A stretch of 64,000 bases of DNA from Streptococcus pasteurianus (GTDB lineage Bacteria; Bacillota; Bacilli; Lactobacillales; Streptococcaceae), in the NCBI RefSeq assembly GCF_004843545.1, contig NZ_CP039457.1:586501-650500 (forward strand). The letters are read 5' to 3'. Both the position numbers and the translations under genes were made by a program. Positions 1 through 8,096 of this stretch are shown piece after piece; the stretch's first letter is position 1, and each line of letters begins with the position of its first letter. A model generated the notes under the pieces. That model searched no databases. It had not been told where the DNA came from and saw only the letters and a program-made list of their open reading frames with translations.

Positions 1-2001
1 GCACCAGATCATTTAACAAAAATCCAGATGATTCCTGACACGATTTCGGTCAATGGGGATTTGCTGTCCTTTCGAGGTAAGGAAGCTGGGCGGACTTATC
101 AGATTTTTTATTCCTTGAAATCGGAGAAAGAACAGCATTTTTTTAAAACATTAAATCAAACGGTTGTTTTATCTGGTGATATGGACTTGGAAGAAGCAAC
201 GCCCCAGCGGAATTTTGGTGGTTTTGATTATCGTACTTACCTTAAACATGAAGGTATTTATCGTGTGGTAAATTTGTCGGCGATTAACAATGTTGAACTT
301 GTTCATAAGACGACTTTGTGGGATAAGCTACATGATGTTCGACGAAAGGCTATTGTTAGTATTCAGCAGCATTTTCCTGCTCCTATGCAACATTATATGA
401 CTGGGCTTTTGTTTGGCTATCTGGATAAATCGTTTGATGAGATGAGTGAGGTTTACACGAGTTTAGGAATTATTCACCTCTTTGCTCTTTCAGGCATGCA
501 GGTTGGCTTTTTTGTGGGGGCATTCCGCTTTTTCTTTCTACGTCTTGGGTTACGCCGAGATTATGTGGACATACTACAAATCCCATTTTCACTCGTCTAT
601 GCGGGGCTGACTGGCTTTTCTGTTTCGGTAATTCGGAGTTTAATTCAATCTGCTTTTGCAAATCTTGGTATTAAAAAATTAGATAACTTGGCTTTAACTT
701 TGTTTGTTCTTTTTATAGTTATGCCAAATTTTCTGCTGACGATGGGAGGCATTCTTTCGTTTACTTACGCTTTTATTCTCAATTTTATTAACTTTGATGA
801 CATTAGTCGCTATCAGAAAATTATTGCGGAAAGTTTGACGATTTCATTAGCCAGTTTGCCCTTGTTAATTCATTTTTTTGCTGTGTTTCAACCGTTATCT
901 GTCTTATTGACCGCAATTTTTTCTGTGGCATTTGACACTATTATGTTGCCAATGCTATCAATCATTTTTATTTTATCGCCCTTGGTTAAACTGACTTGTT
1001 TTAATGGTTGTTTTGTTTTCTTGGAAACTGTTATCAAGCACACTAAGGCAATTTTGGGCGGTCCGATTGTTTTTGGTAAACCAAATCTTGGTATCTTGGT
1101 GCTACTATTTTTAATGTTGGGCGTGCTTTATGATTGCTGGCGACGAAAGAAAACGGCAATTTTTCTTGTCAGCTTAGTAGCTCTGCTATTTTTTCAAATC
1201 AAGCATCCGCTAGAAAACGAGGTGACGGTGGTTGATATTGGGCAGGGAGATAGTATTTTTGTGCGTGATGTTAAGGGGAATACGCTGCTAATTGATGTGG
1301 GCGGAAAGGTGAGTTTTAGTGAGAAGAACGCGTGGCAGGAGCGGCTGACGGATAGCAATGCGGAGCGAACGTTGATTCCTTATCTCAACAGTCGCGGCGT
1401 TGGAAAAATTGACCAGTTAGTTCTGACGCACACGGATACTGACCACATGGGAGATATGCTAGAGGTGGTAAAGCAGGTGAAAATTGATGAAATTCTGGTT
1501 AGTCAGGGAAGTTTGACAAAGCCAGATTTTGTGGCGAAATTACAAGCCATGAAAACCAAGGTGCGCGTGGTAACAGCTGGTGATGTTTTGCCGATTATGG
1601 GAAGTCACCTGCAAGTGCTTTATCCGAGCCAGACTGGTGATGGTGGTAACAATGACTCGGTGGTGCTTTATGGGAATCTTTTGGGTAAGAATTTCTTGTT
1701 TACAGGAGATTTGGAAGAAGAAGGCGAGCAAGAGTTGATAGCAACTTATCCCAATCTGCCGGTTGATGTCTTAAAAGCAGGGCATCATGGCTCAAAAGGA
1801 TCATCAAGTTCAGAATTTCTCGCTCACATTTCACCGCAAATTGCTTTGATTTCCGCAGGGCAAAATAACCGATACAAACATCCTCACCAAGAAACGCTTG
1901 AACGCTTCCGAGTACAAAACATGACCATTTACCGCACAGACGAGCAAGGCGCTATCCGCTTTAGAGGACTAAATCACTGGAAAATCGAAACAGTGAGGTA
2001 G
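1..2001 (+). CDS. comEC: ComEC competence DNA-uptake channel, 5' end cut by window
   Basis: C-terminal nine tenths or so of ComEC, the polytopic membrane protein that passes transforming DNA into the cytosol during natural competence. The frame is open from base 1, so the true start lies left of the window and the ATG at 28 is internal. Visible are a long hydrophobic Competence domain with many membrane segments (about residues 115-400) and then a soluble metallo-beta-lactamase-type domain with HTDTDHMGD near residue 477 and GHHGSKGS near 594. Streptococcal ComEC is about 740 residues, so roughly 75 are missing. coiA at 8097, another late competence gene, fits the same pathway; comEA would be expected upstream. 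A terminator follows at 2032. Confidence 0.95.
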   Translation, partial: APDHLTKIQMIPDTISVNGDLLSFRGKEAGRTYQIFYSLKSEKEQHFFKTLNQTVVLSGDMDLEEATPQRNFGGFDYRTYLKHEGIYRVVNLSAINNVELVHKTTLWDKLHDVRRKAIVSIQQHFPAPMQHYMTGLLFGYLDKSFDEMSEVYTSLGIIHLFALSGMQVGFFVGAFRFFFLRLGLRRDYVDILQIPFSLVYAGLTGFSVSVIRSLIQSAFANLGIKKLDNLALTLFVLFIVMPNFLLTMGGILSFTYAFILNFINFDDISRYQKIIAESLTISLASLPLLIHFFAVFQPLSVLLTAIFSVAFDTIMLPMLSIIFILSPLVKLTCFNGCFVFLETVIKHTKAILGGPIVFGKPNLGILVLLFLMLGVLYDCWRRKKTAIFLVSLVALLFFQIKHPLENEVTVVDIGQGDSIFVRDVKGNTLLIDVGGKVSFSEKNAWQERLTDSNAERTLIPYLNSRGVGKIDQLVLTHTDTDHMGDMLEVVKQVKIDEILVSQGSLTKPDFVAKLQAMKTKVRVVTAGDVLPIMGSHLQVLYPSQTGDGGNNDSVVLYGNLLGKNFLFTGDLEEEGEQELIATYPNLPVDVLKAGHHGSKGSSSSEFLAHISPQIALISAGQNNRYKHPHQETLERFRVQNMTIYRTDEQGAIRFRGLNHWKIETVR

Positions 2002-2031
2002 GGGGAATTGAAAAGACTTTTTCTTCAGTTT

Positions 2032-2060
2032 AAAACCATGAGTTTTTCTCATGGTTTTTT
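2032..2060 (+). terminator. Intrinsic terminator after comEC
   Basis: AAAACCATGAG, a TTTTT loop, then CTCATGGTTTT running into a T tract: an 11-bp perfect stem. The T tract runs straight into the extended -10 of holA. Confidence 0.85.
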
Positions 2061-2075
2061 GTTATAATATTTCTA
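2060..2075 (+). promoter_or_regulatory. Extended -10 promoter giving a predicted leaderless holA mRNA
   Basis: TGTTATAAT (TG at 2060-2061, TATAAT at 2063-2068) lies six bases before the ATG at 2075. With a normal start site about seven bases after the -10, the A of the ATG would be +1, so no Shine-Dalgarno is possible. No good -35 is seen; the TGn extension compensates. Confidence 0.65.
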
Positions 2076-3112
2076 TGATTGCAATCGAAGAAATTGATAA
2101 ATTACGAAAAGAAAATCTTAGTTTAATTACGGTGGTGACGGGTGAGGATTTGGGACAATTTTCTCAGCTGAAAGAACGTATGATGGCACGTGTTGGTTAT
2201 GATAAGGATGACTTGACTTATTCTTATTTTGATATGGCTGAGGTTGATTATCAAGATGCGGAAATGGACCTTGAAAGTCTGCCATTTTTTGCTGACCAAA
2301 AGGTGGTTATTTTTGATAATTTACTCGACATCACGACAGCTAAGAGGTCTTGTTTGGATGATAAGGCACTCAAACGTTTTGAGGTATATTTGGAAAATCC
2401 CTTGGACACGACGCGCTTGATTATTTTTGCGCCAGGGAAATTAGACGGCAAACGTCGCTTGGTGAAAATTCTTAAACGTGATGCACAGATTTTTGAAGCA
2501 AGTGAATTAAAAGAAGCAGAGCTAAAAACGTATTTCCGAAAATTGGCTCACAAAGAAAATCTGACCTTTGATTCAGGTGTTTTTGAGGCTTTGCTTTTGA
2601 AATCCAATTATGATTTCAGTGAGATTTTGAAAAACATTGCTTTTTTGAAATCTTATAAAAAAGATGGTCATATCACGGCAGATGATATTAATCAAGCCAT
2701 TCCAAAAACGCTTCAGGATAATATTTTCGACTTGACGCAGTTTGTTTTGAATGGCAAAATCGATGAGGCACGCGAGCTGATTCGTGATTTGCGTTTGCAA
2801 GGTGAGGATGAAATCAAATTGATTGCGATTATGTTAGGGCAGTTTCGCATGTTCTTGCAAGTCAGCATTTTAGCCAGTCAAGGTAAAAATGAACAACAAA
2901 CTGTAACGGCGCTGTCAGATTATCTTGGACGTCGTGTCAATCCTTATCAAGTTAAGTTTGCTTTGCGTGACTCTCGTACGCTTTCAATGCCGTTCTTGAA
3001 AAAAGCTTTGGCGGTGTTGATTGAAACGGATTATGCCATTAAAACTGGGACATATGACAAGGCTTATTTATTTGATATTGCTATCTTAAAAATCGCTCAC
3101 GAACATCACTAA
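2075..3112 (+). CDS. holA: DNA polymerase III delta subunit (clamp loader)
   Basis: HolA opens the beta sliding clamp as part of the delta/delta-prime/tau clamp loader at the replication fork. The 345-residue product has the expected layout: a RecA-like N-terminal domain (about 1-140, with LPFFADQKVVIFDNLLD), a lid domain, and a C-terminal collar helix domain from about 210 (LQGEDEIKLIAIMLGQFR). Start choice: an in-frame ATG at 2051 lies inside the comEC terminator and before the -10, so it cannot be used; MIAIEEIDKL at 2075 matches streptococcal HolA starts. There is no Shine-Dalgarno, in line with a leaderless transcript. Position between comEC and sodA is typical of streptococci. Confidence 0.93.
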   Translation: MIAIEEIDKLRKENLSLITVVTGEDLGQFSQLKERMMARVGYDKDDLTYSYFDMAEVDYQDAEMDLESLPFFADQKVVIFDNLLDITTAKRSCLDDKALKRFEVYLENPLDTTRLIIFAPGKLDGKRRLVKILKRDAQIFEASELKEAELKTYFRKLAHKENLTFDSGVFEALLLKSNYDFSEILKNIAFLKSYKKDGHITADDINQAIPKTLQDNIFDLTQFVLNGKIDEARELIRDLRLQGEDEIKLIAIMLGQFRMFLQVSILASQGKNEQQTVTALSDYLGRRVNPYQVKFALRDSRTLSMPFLKKALAVLIETDYAIKTGTYDKAYLFDIAILKIAHEHH

Positions 3113-3200
3113 TCATGCCTTGAAAAAAGCGGTCAAATAATTTGCTAGCTCTGCTATTTTCCTATAAAATAAAGGTACAAAAATGAAAGAGGTAATTAGC

Positions 3201-3809
3201 ATGGCTATTATTTTACCAAAACTACCTTATGCATATGACGCTCTTGAGCCTTATATTGATACAGAAACAATGACAATTCACCATGATAAACATCATGCTA
3301 CTTATGTGGCAAATGTAAATGCGGCGCTTGAAAAGCATCCAGAAATTGGAGATGATTTGGAAGCTTTGTTGGCAGATGTTGATAGTATTCCAACAGATAT
3401 CCGTCAAGCGGTGATTAATAATGGTGGTGGGCATTTGAACCACGCCCTTTTCTGGGAATTATTATCACCTGAAAAACAAGAACCAACAACACAAGTGTTG
3501 GCTGCAATTGAGGAAGCTTTTGGCTCATTTGACGAATTCAAAGCTGCTTTCACGCAAGCTGCGACAACTCGCTTTGGGTCAGGTTGGGCTTGGCTTGTGG
3601 TGAATGAAAATGGCAAACTTGAAGTGCTCTCGACAGCTAATCAAGACACACCAATTTCACAAGGAAAAGCACCAATTTTGGCACTTGACGTTTGGGAACA
3701 CGCTTACTATCTCAAGTATCGTAACGTTCGCCCAGATTACATCAAAGCTTTCTTTGATGTAATTAATTGGGAAAAAGTTGCTGAGCTTTACTCAAAAGCA
3801 ACAAAGTGA
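3201..3809 (+). CDS. sodA: Manganese-type superoxide dismutase
   Basis: Converts superoxide to peroxide and oxygen in the cytosol. 202 residues, normal for the family. Metal ligands are visible: His in HHDKHHATY near residue 27, His in [12 protein letters not shown] near 81, and Asp/His in [13 protein letters not shown] near 163-167. GSGWAWLVV with Gly at the usual position fits Mn or cambialistic enzymes. The start at 3201 ([10 protein letters not shown]) has GAAAGAGGT at good distance; the longer frame from 3183 begins inside that ribosome-binding stretch. It is probably monocistronic, with a weak TATAAA-type -10 near 3165 and a terminator-like structure from 3870. sodA is the usual typing gene for the bovis/equinus group. 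Confidence 0.96.
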   Translation: MAIILPKLPYAYDALEPYIDTETMTIHHDKHHATYVANVNAALEKHPEIGDDLEALLADVDSIPTDIRQAVINNGGGHLNHALFWELLSPEKQEPTTQVLAAIEEAFGSFDEFKAAFTQAATTRFGSGWAWLVVNENGKLEVLSTANQDTPISQGKAPILALDVWEHAYYLKYRNVRPDYIKAFFDVINWEKVAELYSKATK

Positions 3810-3869
3810 CTTCAACGTATCAAAAATCCTTTAATTAATACGATTCTTTAATTTATAGATTTTTTATCA

Positions 3870-3914
3870 AGCGGGACGTTAATCCGAGAAAACTCGGTGG
3901 TGTTCTGCTTTTTT
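3870..3914 (+). terminator. Probable terminator after sodA
   Basis: CCGAG/CTCGG inner stem (3884-3888, 3893-3897) inside an imperfect outer stem, ended by six T at 3909-3914. Confidence 0.5.
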
Positions 3915-3925
3915 GTGGTGTAATG

Positions 3926-3934
3926 TGATATAAT
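3926..3934 (+). promoter_or_regulatory. Extended -10 promoter of yebC
   Basis: TGATATAAT at 3926-3934, 23 bases before the yebC ATG, followed by a strong GGAGTGGGGG ribosome-binding region. No convincing -35. Confidence 0.6.
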
Positions 3935-3957
3935 AGCAAGGAGTGGGGGAATTTTGC

Positions 3958-4683
3958 ATGTCAGGACATAATAAATGGAGCAAAATTAAAAATAAAAAAG
4001 GTGAAGCAGATGCTAAACGTGGTGCGATTTTCAATAAATTGTCACGTGAGATTTTTGTAGCTGCTAAAGCAGGTGGCGGTGACCCGTCAATGAATGCCAG
4101 CCTTCGTATAGTTTTGGATAAAGCGCGTGCGGCTAATATGCCAAAAGACAATATCAATCGTGCGATTAAAAAAGCGACAGATGTTGGCGATACAACAAAC
4201 TATGATGAAGTCACTTATGAAGGATATGGACCTGGTGGCATCGCTATCCTTGTTCATACTCTTACTGACAATAAAAAACGTACAGATGCGAATATGCATA
4301 CCATTTTCACGCGTAACGGTGGTAACATGGGCTCAACAGGTTCTGTTGCTTATATGTTTGACCGAAAAGGTTACATTGTCATTGACCGCGATAATTTGGA
4401 CTTGGACGAAGATGCCATGCTTGAAGTGATTTTGGATGCTGGTGCGGAAGATTTGAAAACATCAGATGACGCCTTTGAAATTTTTACCGAAGCAAAAGAA
4501 TTTCCAGCTGTCAAAGAAGCTTTGCAAGTACAAAATTTGGAATTCGCCCAAGCACAACTTAGTATGATTCCACAAAATTACGTTAGCCTTGATGACGAAC
4601 AAGCAGACATTTTGGAGACACTCGTTGATAAACTCGAAGACGACGATGACGTCCAAGACGTTTATACCAATATGGCAGAATAA
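3958..4683 (+). CDS. yebC: YebC/PmpR (TACO1) family protein
   Basis: 241-residue cytosolic protein of the YebC/TACO1 family, long annotated as a transcriptional regulator; more recent work ties related proteins to translation of proline-rich stretches. The family N-terminus SGHNKWSKIKNKKG is complete, followed by RGAIFNKLSREI, GGNMGSTGSVAYMF near residue 125 and the acidic C-terminus EDDDDVQDVYTN. The start at 3958 gives MSGHNKW as in homologues; the upstream GTG/ATG options add residues lacking in the family. Single-gene unit with its own promoter; a palindromic terminator separates it from the convergent queA. Confidence 0.93.
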   Translation: MSGHNKWSKIKNKKGEADAKRGAIFNKLSREIFVAAKAGGGDPSMNASLRIVLDKARAANMPKDNINRAIKKATDVGDTTNYDEVTYEGYGPGGIAILVHTLTDNKKRTDANMHTIFTRNGGNMGSTGSVAYMFDRKGYIVIDRDNLDLDEDAMLEVILDAGAEDLKTSDDAFEIFTEAKEFPAVKEALQVQNLEFAQAQLSMIPQNYVSLDDEQADILETLVDKLEDDDDVQDVYTNMAE

Positions 4684-4710
4684 AAAGAACGGAAAATTTC
4701 CGTTCTTTTT
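4682..4710. terminator. Bidirectional terminator between yebC and queA
   Basis: Perfect 14-bp inverted repeat (AAAAAGAACGGAAA / TTTCCGTTCTTTTT) with one-base centre, lying between two convergent genes and A/T-tailed on both sides. Confidence 0.88.
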
Positions 4711-4714
4711 TAGA

Positions 4715-5743
4715 TCATTTCACAAACATGGCGTCGCCGAAACTAAAGAAGCGGTAGTGCTCGTCAATGGCGTGTTGGTAAGCATCAAGGACAAATTCAC
4801 GTCCTGCAAAGGCAGATACTAGCATGACAAGTGTTGATTTTGGCAAGTGGAAGTTCGTTGAAAAAGCATCAACCACTTTAAATTCATAACCAGGTTTGAT
4901 GAAGATATTCGTCCAGCCGCTGTCAGCTTTGATGTCGCCGTTGAATTTTGAACCGATAGTTTCAAGTGTGCGGATAGATGTTGTTCCGACAGCAACGACA
5001 CGTCCGCCAGCAGCTTTCACGTCACGAAGCGTTTGGGCAGCTTCTTCAGATAGCGTGTAAAATTCAGAGTGCATTTCGTGCTCTTCGATATTATCGACAG
5101 ATACTGGGCGGAAAGTTCCTAGCCCAACATGAAGGGTCAGATAGACAAGTTTAACACCTTTTGCCTCGATTTTGGCAAGCAAATCTTGAGTAAAATGAAG
5201 CCCAGCAGTAGGAGAGGCAGCAGAACCATTTTCTTTAGCATAAACGGTTTGGTAACGGTCTGGGTCATCTAATTTTTCATGAATGTAAGGTGGCAATGGC
5301 ATTTCACCAAGGCTTTCCAAAACTTCAAGAAAGATACCGTCATAAGCAAATTCAACGACACGTCCGCCGTGGTCTAATTCTTCAACCACAGTAGCTGTTA
5401 AACGTCCGTCACCAAATGATACCTTAACTCCGACACGCAAACGTTTTGCGGGTTTGGCAAGAACTTCCCATTGGTCACCTTGTGTATTTTTCAAAAGAAG
5501 TAATTCCACATGACCGTGTGTGTCTGGTTTTTCACCGTAAAGACGGGCAGGAAGCACACGCGTATTGTTCATAACAAGCGCATCCCCAGGGTTTAATTCA
5601 TCTAAAATATGGTCAAAATGAGCATCAACCATTTCATGTGTCTTGTGGTCAATGACCAAAAGTTTTGAACTATCTCGTTTTTCAAGAGGAGTTTGGGCAA
5701 TCAATTCCTCTGGTAAATTAAAATCAAAATCATTGGTATTCAT
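4715..5743 (-). CDS. queA: tRNA preQ1(34) S-adenosylmethionine ribosyltransferase-isomerase
   Basis: QueA transfers and isomerises the ribosyl part of S-adenosylmethionine onto 7-aminomethyl-7-deazaguanine in tRNA, making epoxyqueuosine at the wobble base. 342 residues, full length: N-terminal [32 protein letters not shown] near residue 60, the conserved [12 protein letters not shown] near 187, [11 protein letters not shown], and the C-terminal [20 protein letters not shown]. Start ATG at 5743 has AAGGA upstream. It appears monocistronic, convergent with yebC. No other queuosine gene is in the window. Confidence 0.96.
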   Translation of the reverse strand: MNTNDFDFNLPEELIAQTPLEKRDSSKLLVIDHKTHEMVDAHFDHILDELNPGDALVMNNTRVLPARLYGEKPDTHGHVELLLLKNTQGDQWEVLAKPAKRLRVGVKVSFGDGRLTATVVEELDHGGRVVEFAYDGIFLEVLESLGEMPLPPYIHEKLDDPDRYQTVYAKENGSAASPTAGLHFTQDLLAKIEAKGVKLVYLTLHVGLGTFRPVSVDNIEEHEMHSEFYTLSEEAAQTLRDVKAAGGRVVAVGTTSIRTLETIGSKFNGDIKADSGWTNIFIKPGYEFKVVDAFSTNFHLPKSTLVMLVSAFAGREFVLDAYQHAIDEHYRFFSFGDAMFVK

Positions 5744-5820
5744 AGTAAATCCTTAATATTTATATTCTCAACTTTACATTATAACACGAGAACTATTTCT
5801 CGTCATCTGATCGAGGATAA

Positions 5821-5849
5821 TTGTAATCGTTTTAAAGAGATGATATAAT
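5821..5849 (+). promoter_or_regulatory. Promoter of the VIT-type transporter
   Basis: TTGTAA (5821-5826), 17-base spacer, TGA then TATAAT (5844-5849). TTGTAATCGTTTTAA over the -35 matches 14 of 15 positions of a CcpA cre, so catabolite control is possible but weakly supported. Confidence 0.6.
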
Positions 5850-5863
5850 AAAGATGAAGTTAT

Positions 5864-5878
5864 TTAGAATGATTCTAA
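5864..5878. promoter_or_regulatory. PerR-like box (perfect 7-1-7 palindrome)
   Basis: TTAGAAT-G-ATTCTAA, just after the predicted transcription start. It equals the streptococcal PerR consensus (TTAGAATnATTCTAA). Position fits repression by blocking initiation or clearance. Confidence 0.75.
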
Positions 5879-5918
5879 TTAAAATTAACTCATTACTCAC
5901 TAATGGAAGGTAACGGAT

Positions 5919-6419
5919 ATGACAATTAGGGATTATGCAAAGTCAATTGTTTACGGTGGTATGGATGGCATTGTCACAACGTTTGCTGTGGTAGCAGGAG
6001 CTGTCGGTGGTAATTTGGGGATTAAACCGATTCTTATTTTAGGATTTTCAAATCTTTTAGCAGACGGATTTTCGATGGCAGTTGGTGATTATTTAAGCTC
6101 TACGACAGAAGAATCTGCGGTTAAAGCAAAAGCTGTAAAAAATGCAGGAGCAACCTTTATGTCATTTATCACTTTCGGCTTAATTCCTTTACTGTCATAT
6201 CTTTTGATTAATGTTTTTAGTCTCTTTAAAATACACACATTTCTGATTGCTTGTGTCTTGGTATCACTTGCCTTAGCCTTACTTGGCTTGGTGAAAGCAA
6301 TCATTACAGGTAGCAGTAAGAAAAAAGAAATTTTTAGAACCCTACTTATTGGCTTAATCGCTGCGCTTTTTGCCTATTATGTCGGCGAAGGTCTCGGAAA
6401 ATTAGCAGGAACACGCTAG
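5919..6419 (+). CDS. Short VIT1/CCC1-family iron/manganese membrane transporter
   Basis: Integral membrane protein of 166 residues starting MTIRDYAKSIVYGGMDGIVTTF, the signature of the VIT1/CCC1 (DUF125) family, which moves Fe2+ or Mn2+. Five hydrophobic segments can be read: about residues 13-30, 37-57, 83-101, 105-125 and 138-160. Plant and yeast VIT proteins are longer, with a cytosolic metal-binding helical insert after the second segment; here that insert is reduced to about 20 residues (SSTTEESAVKAKAVKNAGAT). A PerR-like box in the leader suggests expression under peroxide or metal stress. Substrate is inferred from family. Ribosome site GGAAGG at 5904. Terminator at 6427. Confidence 0.8.
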   Translation: MTIRDYAKSIVYGGMDGIVTTFAVVAGAVGGNLGIKPILILGFSNLLADGFSMAVGDYLSSTTEESAVKAKAVKNAGATFMSFITFGLIPLLSYLLINVFSLFKIHTFLIACVLVSLALALLGLVKAIITGSSKKKEIFRTLLIGLIAALFAYYVGEGLGKLAGTR

Positions 6420-6426
6420 CAAAATT

Positions 6427-6454
6427 CACTCATTAATAATGAGTGGATTTTTTT
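6427..6454 (+). terminator. Terminator after VIT-type gene
   Basis: CACTCATT-AAT-AATGAGTG perfect stem followed by GGA and seven T. Confidence 0.85.
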
Positions 6455-6465
6455 AAACAATTCCC

Positions 6466-6519
6466 TTGACAAAGATTGGTATATACCATATAATAAAAAT
6501 AGATAAGAGGTCTATACCA
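6466..6519 (+). promoter_or_regulatory. nagB promoter with two NagR-like (dre) operators
   Basis: TTGACA (6466-6471), exact 17-base spacer, TATAAT (6489-6494). The palindrome TGGTATATACCA (6477-6488) fills the spacer, and a second site AGGTCTATACCA (6508-6519) lies just after the start site. Both fit the GntR-family NagR site TGGTnTATACCA of streptococci, relieved by amino-sugar phosphates. Confidence 0.8.
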
Positions 6520-6546
6520 AAACAGAAGATGTTGGAGGATTTAAAA

Positions 6547-7251
6547 ATGAAAATAATTCGTGTTAATAATCAAGTTGAAGGTGGTCAAGTGGCATTTTCT
6601 CTTTTGAAAGATGAAATGGCTAAGGGAGCTAAAACATTGGGACTTGCGACAGGTAGCACACCGCTTAGTTTCTATGAAGAAATTAGAAAGAGCAATCTTG
6701 ATTTCTCAGATATGACTAGCATTAATCTGGATGAATACGTTGGTTTGGCAGCTGACAACGAGCAAAGTTATCGTCATTTTATGCAAGAAAATCTTTTCCA
6801 ATACAAACCATTTAAAGAAAGTTTTCTTCCTAACGGCTTGGCAGAAGATTTGCAAGCAGAAACACGTCGTTATGACCAAGTGATTGCTGAACACGGTATT
6901 GATTTTCAAATTTTGGGAATTGGGCGCAATGGTCATATTGGTTTTAATGAACCTGGGACACCATTTGACGTGACAACACACATTGTTGATTTGGCAAAAG
7001 ACACCATTGAAGCAAATAGCCGTTTCTTTGCCAGCATGGATGATGTGCCAAAACAAGCCATTTCAATGGGTATCAAATCAATCATGGCTTCTAAGGTGGT
7101 TGTTTTAATGGCTTACGGCGAAGGTAAAGCTGACGCTATCAATCAAATGATTAATGGACCTGTCACTGAAGAATTGCCAGCGAGTGTCCTTCAAAATCAC
7201 CCTAATGTTGTCGTGATTGTAGATGAAGCCGCAGCAAGTCAATTAAACTAA
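6547..7251 (+). CDS. nagB: Glucosamine-6-phosphate deaminase
   Basis: Turns glucosamine-6-phosphate into fructose-6-phosphate and ammonia, the step that commits amino sugars to glycolysis. 234 residues, the normal short Gram-positive length. Motifs: [14 protein letters not shown] near residue 36, the catalytic LDEYVGL near 63, [14 protein letters not shown] near 126 and the C-terminal [20 protein letters not shown]. Start at 6547 (MKIIRVNNQ) has GGAGG at 6534; the longer open frame from 6466 runs through promoter and operators and is not coding. Monocistronic, under the NagR-like operators just upstream. Confidence 0.96.
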   Translation: MKIIRVNNQVEGGQVAFSLLKDEMAKGAKTLGLATGSTPLSFYEEIRKSNLDFSDMTSINLDEYVGLAADNEQSYRHFMQENLFQYKPFKESFLPNGLAEDLQAETRRYDQVIAEHGIDFQILGIGRNGHIGFNEPGTPFDVTTHIVDLAKDTIEANSRFFASMDDVPKQAISMGIKSIMASKVVVLMAYGEGKADAINQMINGPVTEELPASVLQNHPNVVVIVDEAAASQLN

Positions 7252-7259
7252 TAAACATG

Positions 7260-7287
7260 AAGTCTGGGTTTTGACACTCAGACTTTT
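7260..7287 (+). terminator. Weak terminator after nagB
   Basis: AAGTCTG/CAGACTT seven-bp stem, 12-base loop and only four T. Confidence 0.5.
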
Positions 7288-7313
7288 GCTGTCTAAAAAT
7301 TATTGATAACATG

Positions 7314-7327
7314 GTAAAATAGAACCA
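7314..7327 (+). promoter_or_regulatory. Extended -10 promoter giving a predicted leaderless mRNA
   Basis: TGG then TAAAAT (7315-7320), six bases, then ATG at 7327. No Shine-Dalgarno and no -35 at the right distance. Confidence 0.55.
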
Positions 7328-8043
7328 TGCGTTTAGACAAATTATTAGGTCAGGCTGGTTTTGGGTCGCGAAATCAGGTTAAAAAATTAATTCGCAGTCG
7401 CCAAGTGTATGTGGACGGTCGTTTGGCTGAAGCGGATAATCTCAACGTTGAGACCAGTCTGCAAAAAATCACAGTATCAGGAAAACAAGTCAAACAGTCA
7501 TCAGAGAAATATTTTCTTCTCAATAAACCTGCTGGCGTTGTTTCAGCAGTGTCTGATAAAGAACATCAGACAGTGATTGATTTAATCAAAGAAGCAGACC
7601 GTGTTCCACAGCTTTATCCAGTCGGACGACTTGACCGCAGTACCGAAGGTTTGCTTCTCATTACCAATAACGGTCCGCTAGGTTACCGAATGTTACATCC
7701 CAAATATCACGTTGCCAAGACTTATTATGTCGAGGTTAATGCGTTTTTAGCTGATGATGCGCCAGCATTTTTTGAAAATGGAGTATCCTTTGATGATGGA
7801 ACGATTTGTAAGTCTGCTAAGCTTGAGCTTATCACGGCAAGTACAGAAAAAAGCTCTGCTTATGTCACGATTTCTGAAGGAAAATTTCATCAGATTAAAA
7901 AAATGTTTTTAGCCTACGGTGTAAAAGTAACCTATTTGAAACGACTAACATTTGGAGAATTTCAACTGGGCGATTTACCAAGCGGACAATATCGTGAGTT
8001 GACGTCTACCGAAAAAGAAATCTTGAAAAATTATCTGGATTAG
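7327..8043 (+). CDS. 16S-type pseudouridine synthase (RsuA/RluB/E/F family)
   Basis: Isomerises a uridine to pseudouridine in ribosomal RNA. 238 residues: an S4 RNA-binding domain first (MRLDKLLGQAGFGSRNQVKKL, residues 1-60), then the catalytic domain with the family motif GRLDRSTEGLLLITNNG near residue 100, where the Asp is the nucleophile, and GKFHQIKKMFLAYG near 186. RsuA is the closest call but RluB/RluE-type specificity cannot be separated from sequence alone. MRLDKLL is the conserved family start, so the start at 7327 is firm even though no ribosome-binding site precedes it. Confidence 0.9.
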   Translation: MRLDKLLGQAGFGSRNQVKKLIRSRQVYVDGRLAEADNLNVETSLQKITVSGKQVKQSSEKYFLLNKPAGVVSAVSDKEHQTVIDLIKEADRVPQLYPVGRLDRSTEGLLLITNNGPLGYRMLHPKYHVAKTYYVEVNAFLADDAPAFFENGVSFDDGTICKSAKLELITASTEKSSAYVTISEGKFHQIKKMFLAYGVKVTYLKRLTFGEFQLGDLPSGQYRELTSTEKEILKNYLD

Positions 8044-8068
8044 GTGTCAGATGTTTTTCAGGATTTTT

Positions 8069-8076
8069 TTCGAATA
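8069..8076 (+). promoter_or_regulatory. cin-box (SigX/ComX promoter element) of coiA
   Basis: TTCGAATA preceded by a run of T, 20 bases before the coiA start. It matches the streptococcal combox TnCGAATA that directs SigX RNA polymerase to late competence genes. Confidence 0.7.
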
Positions 8077-8096
8077 AAATAGGTAGGAGGTGTGAT

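Noticed and set aside
5821..5835. CcpA cre-like site before the VIT-type gene
   Set aside because: 14 of 15 positions fit a loose consensus, but one conserved C is lost and the consensus is permissive; kept only as a note.
6466..6546. 27-residue N-terminal extension of NagB
   Set aside because: It is made of promoter and operator sequence; the family start with a GGAGG site is at 6547.
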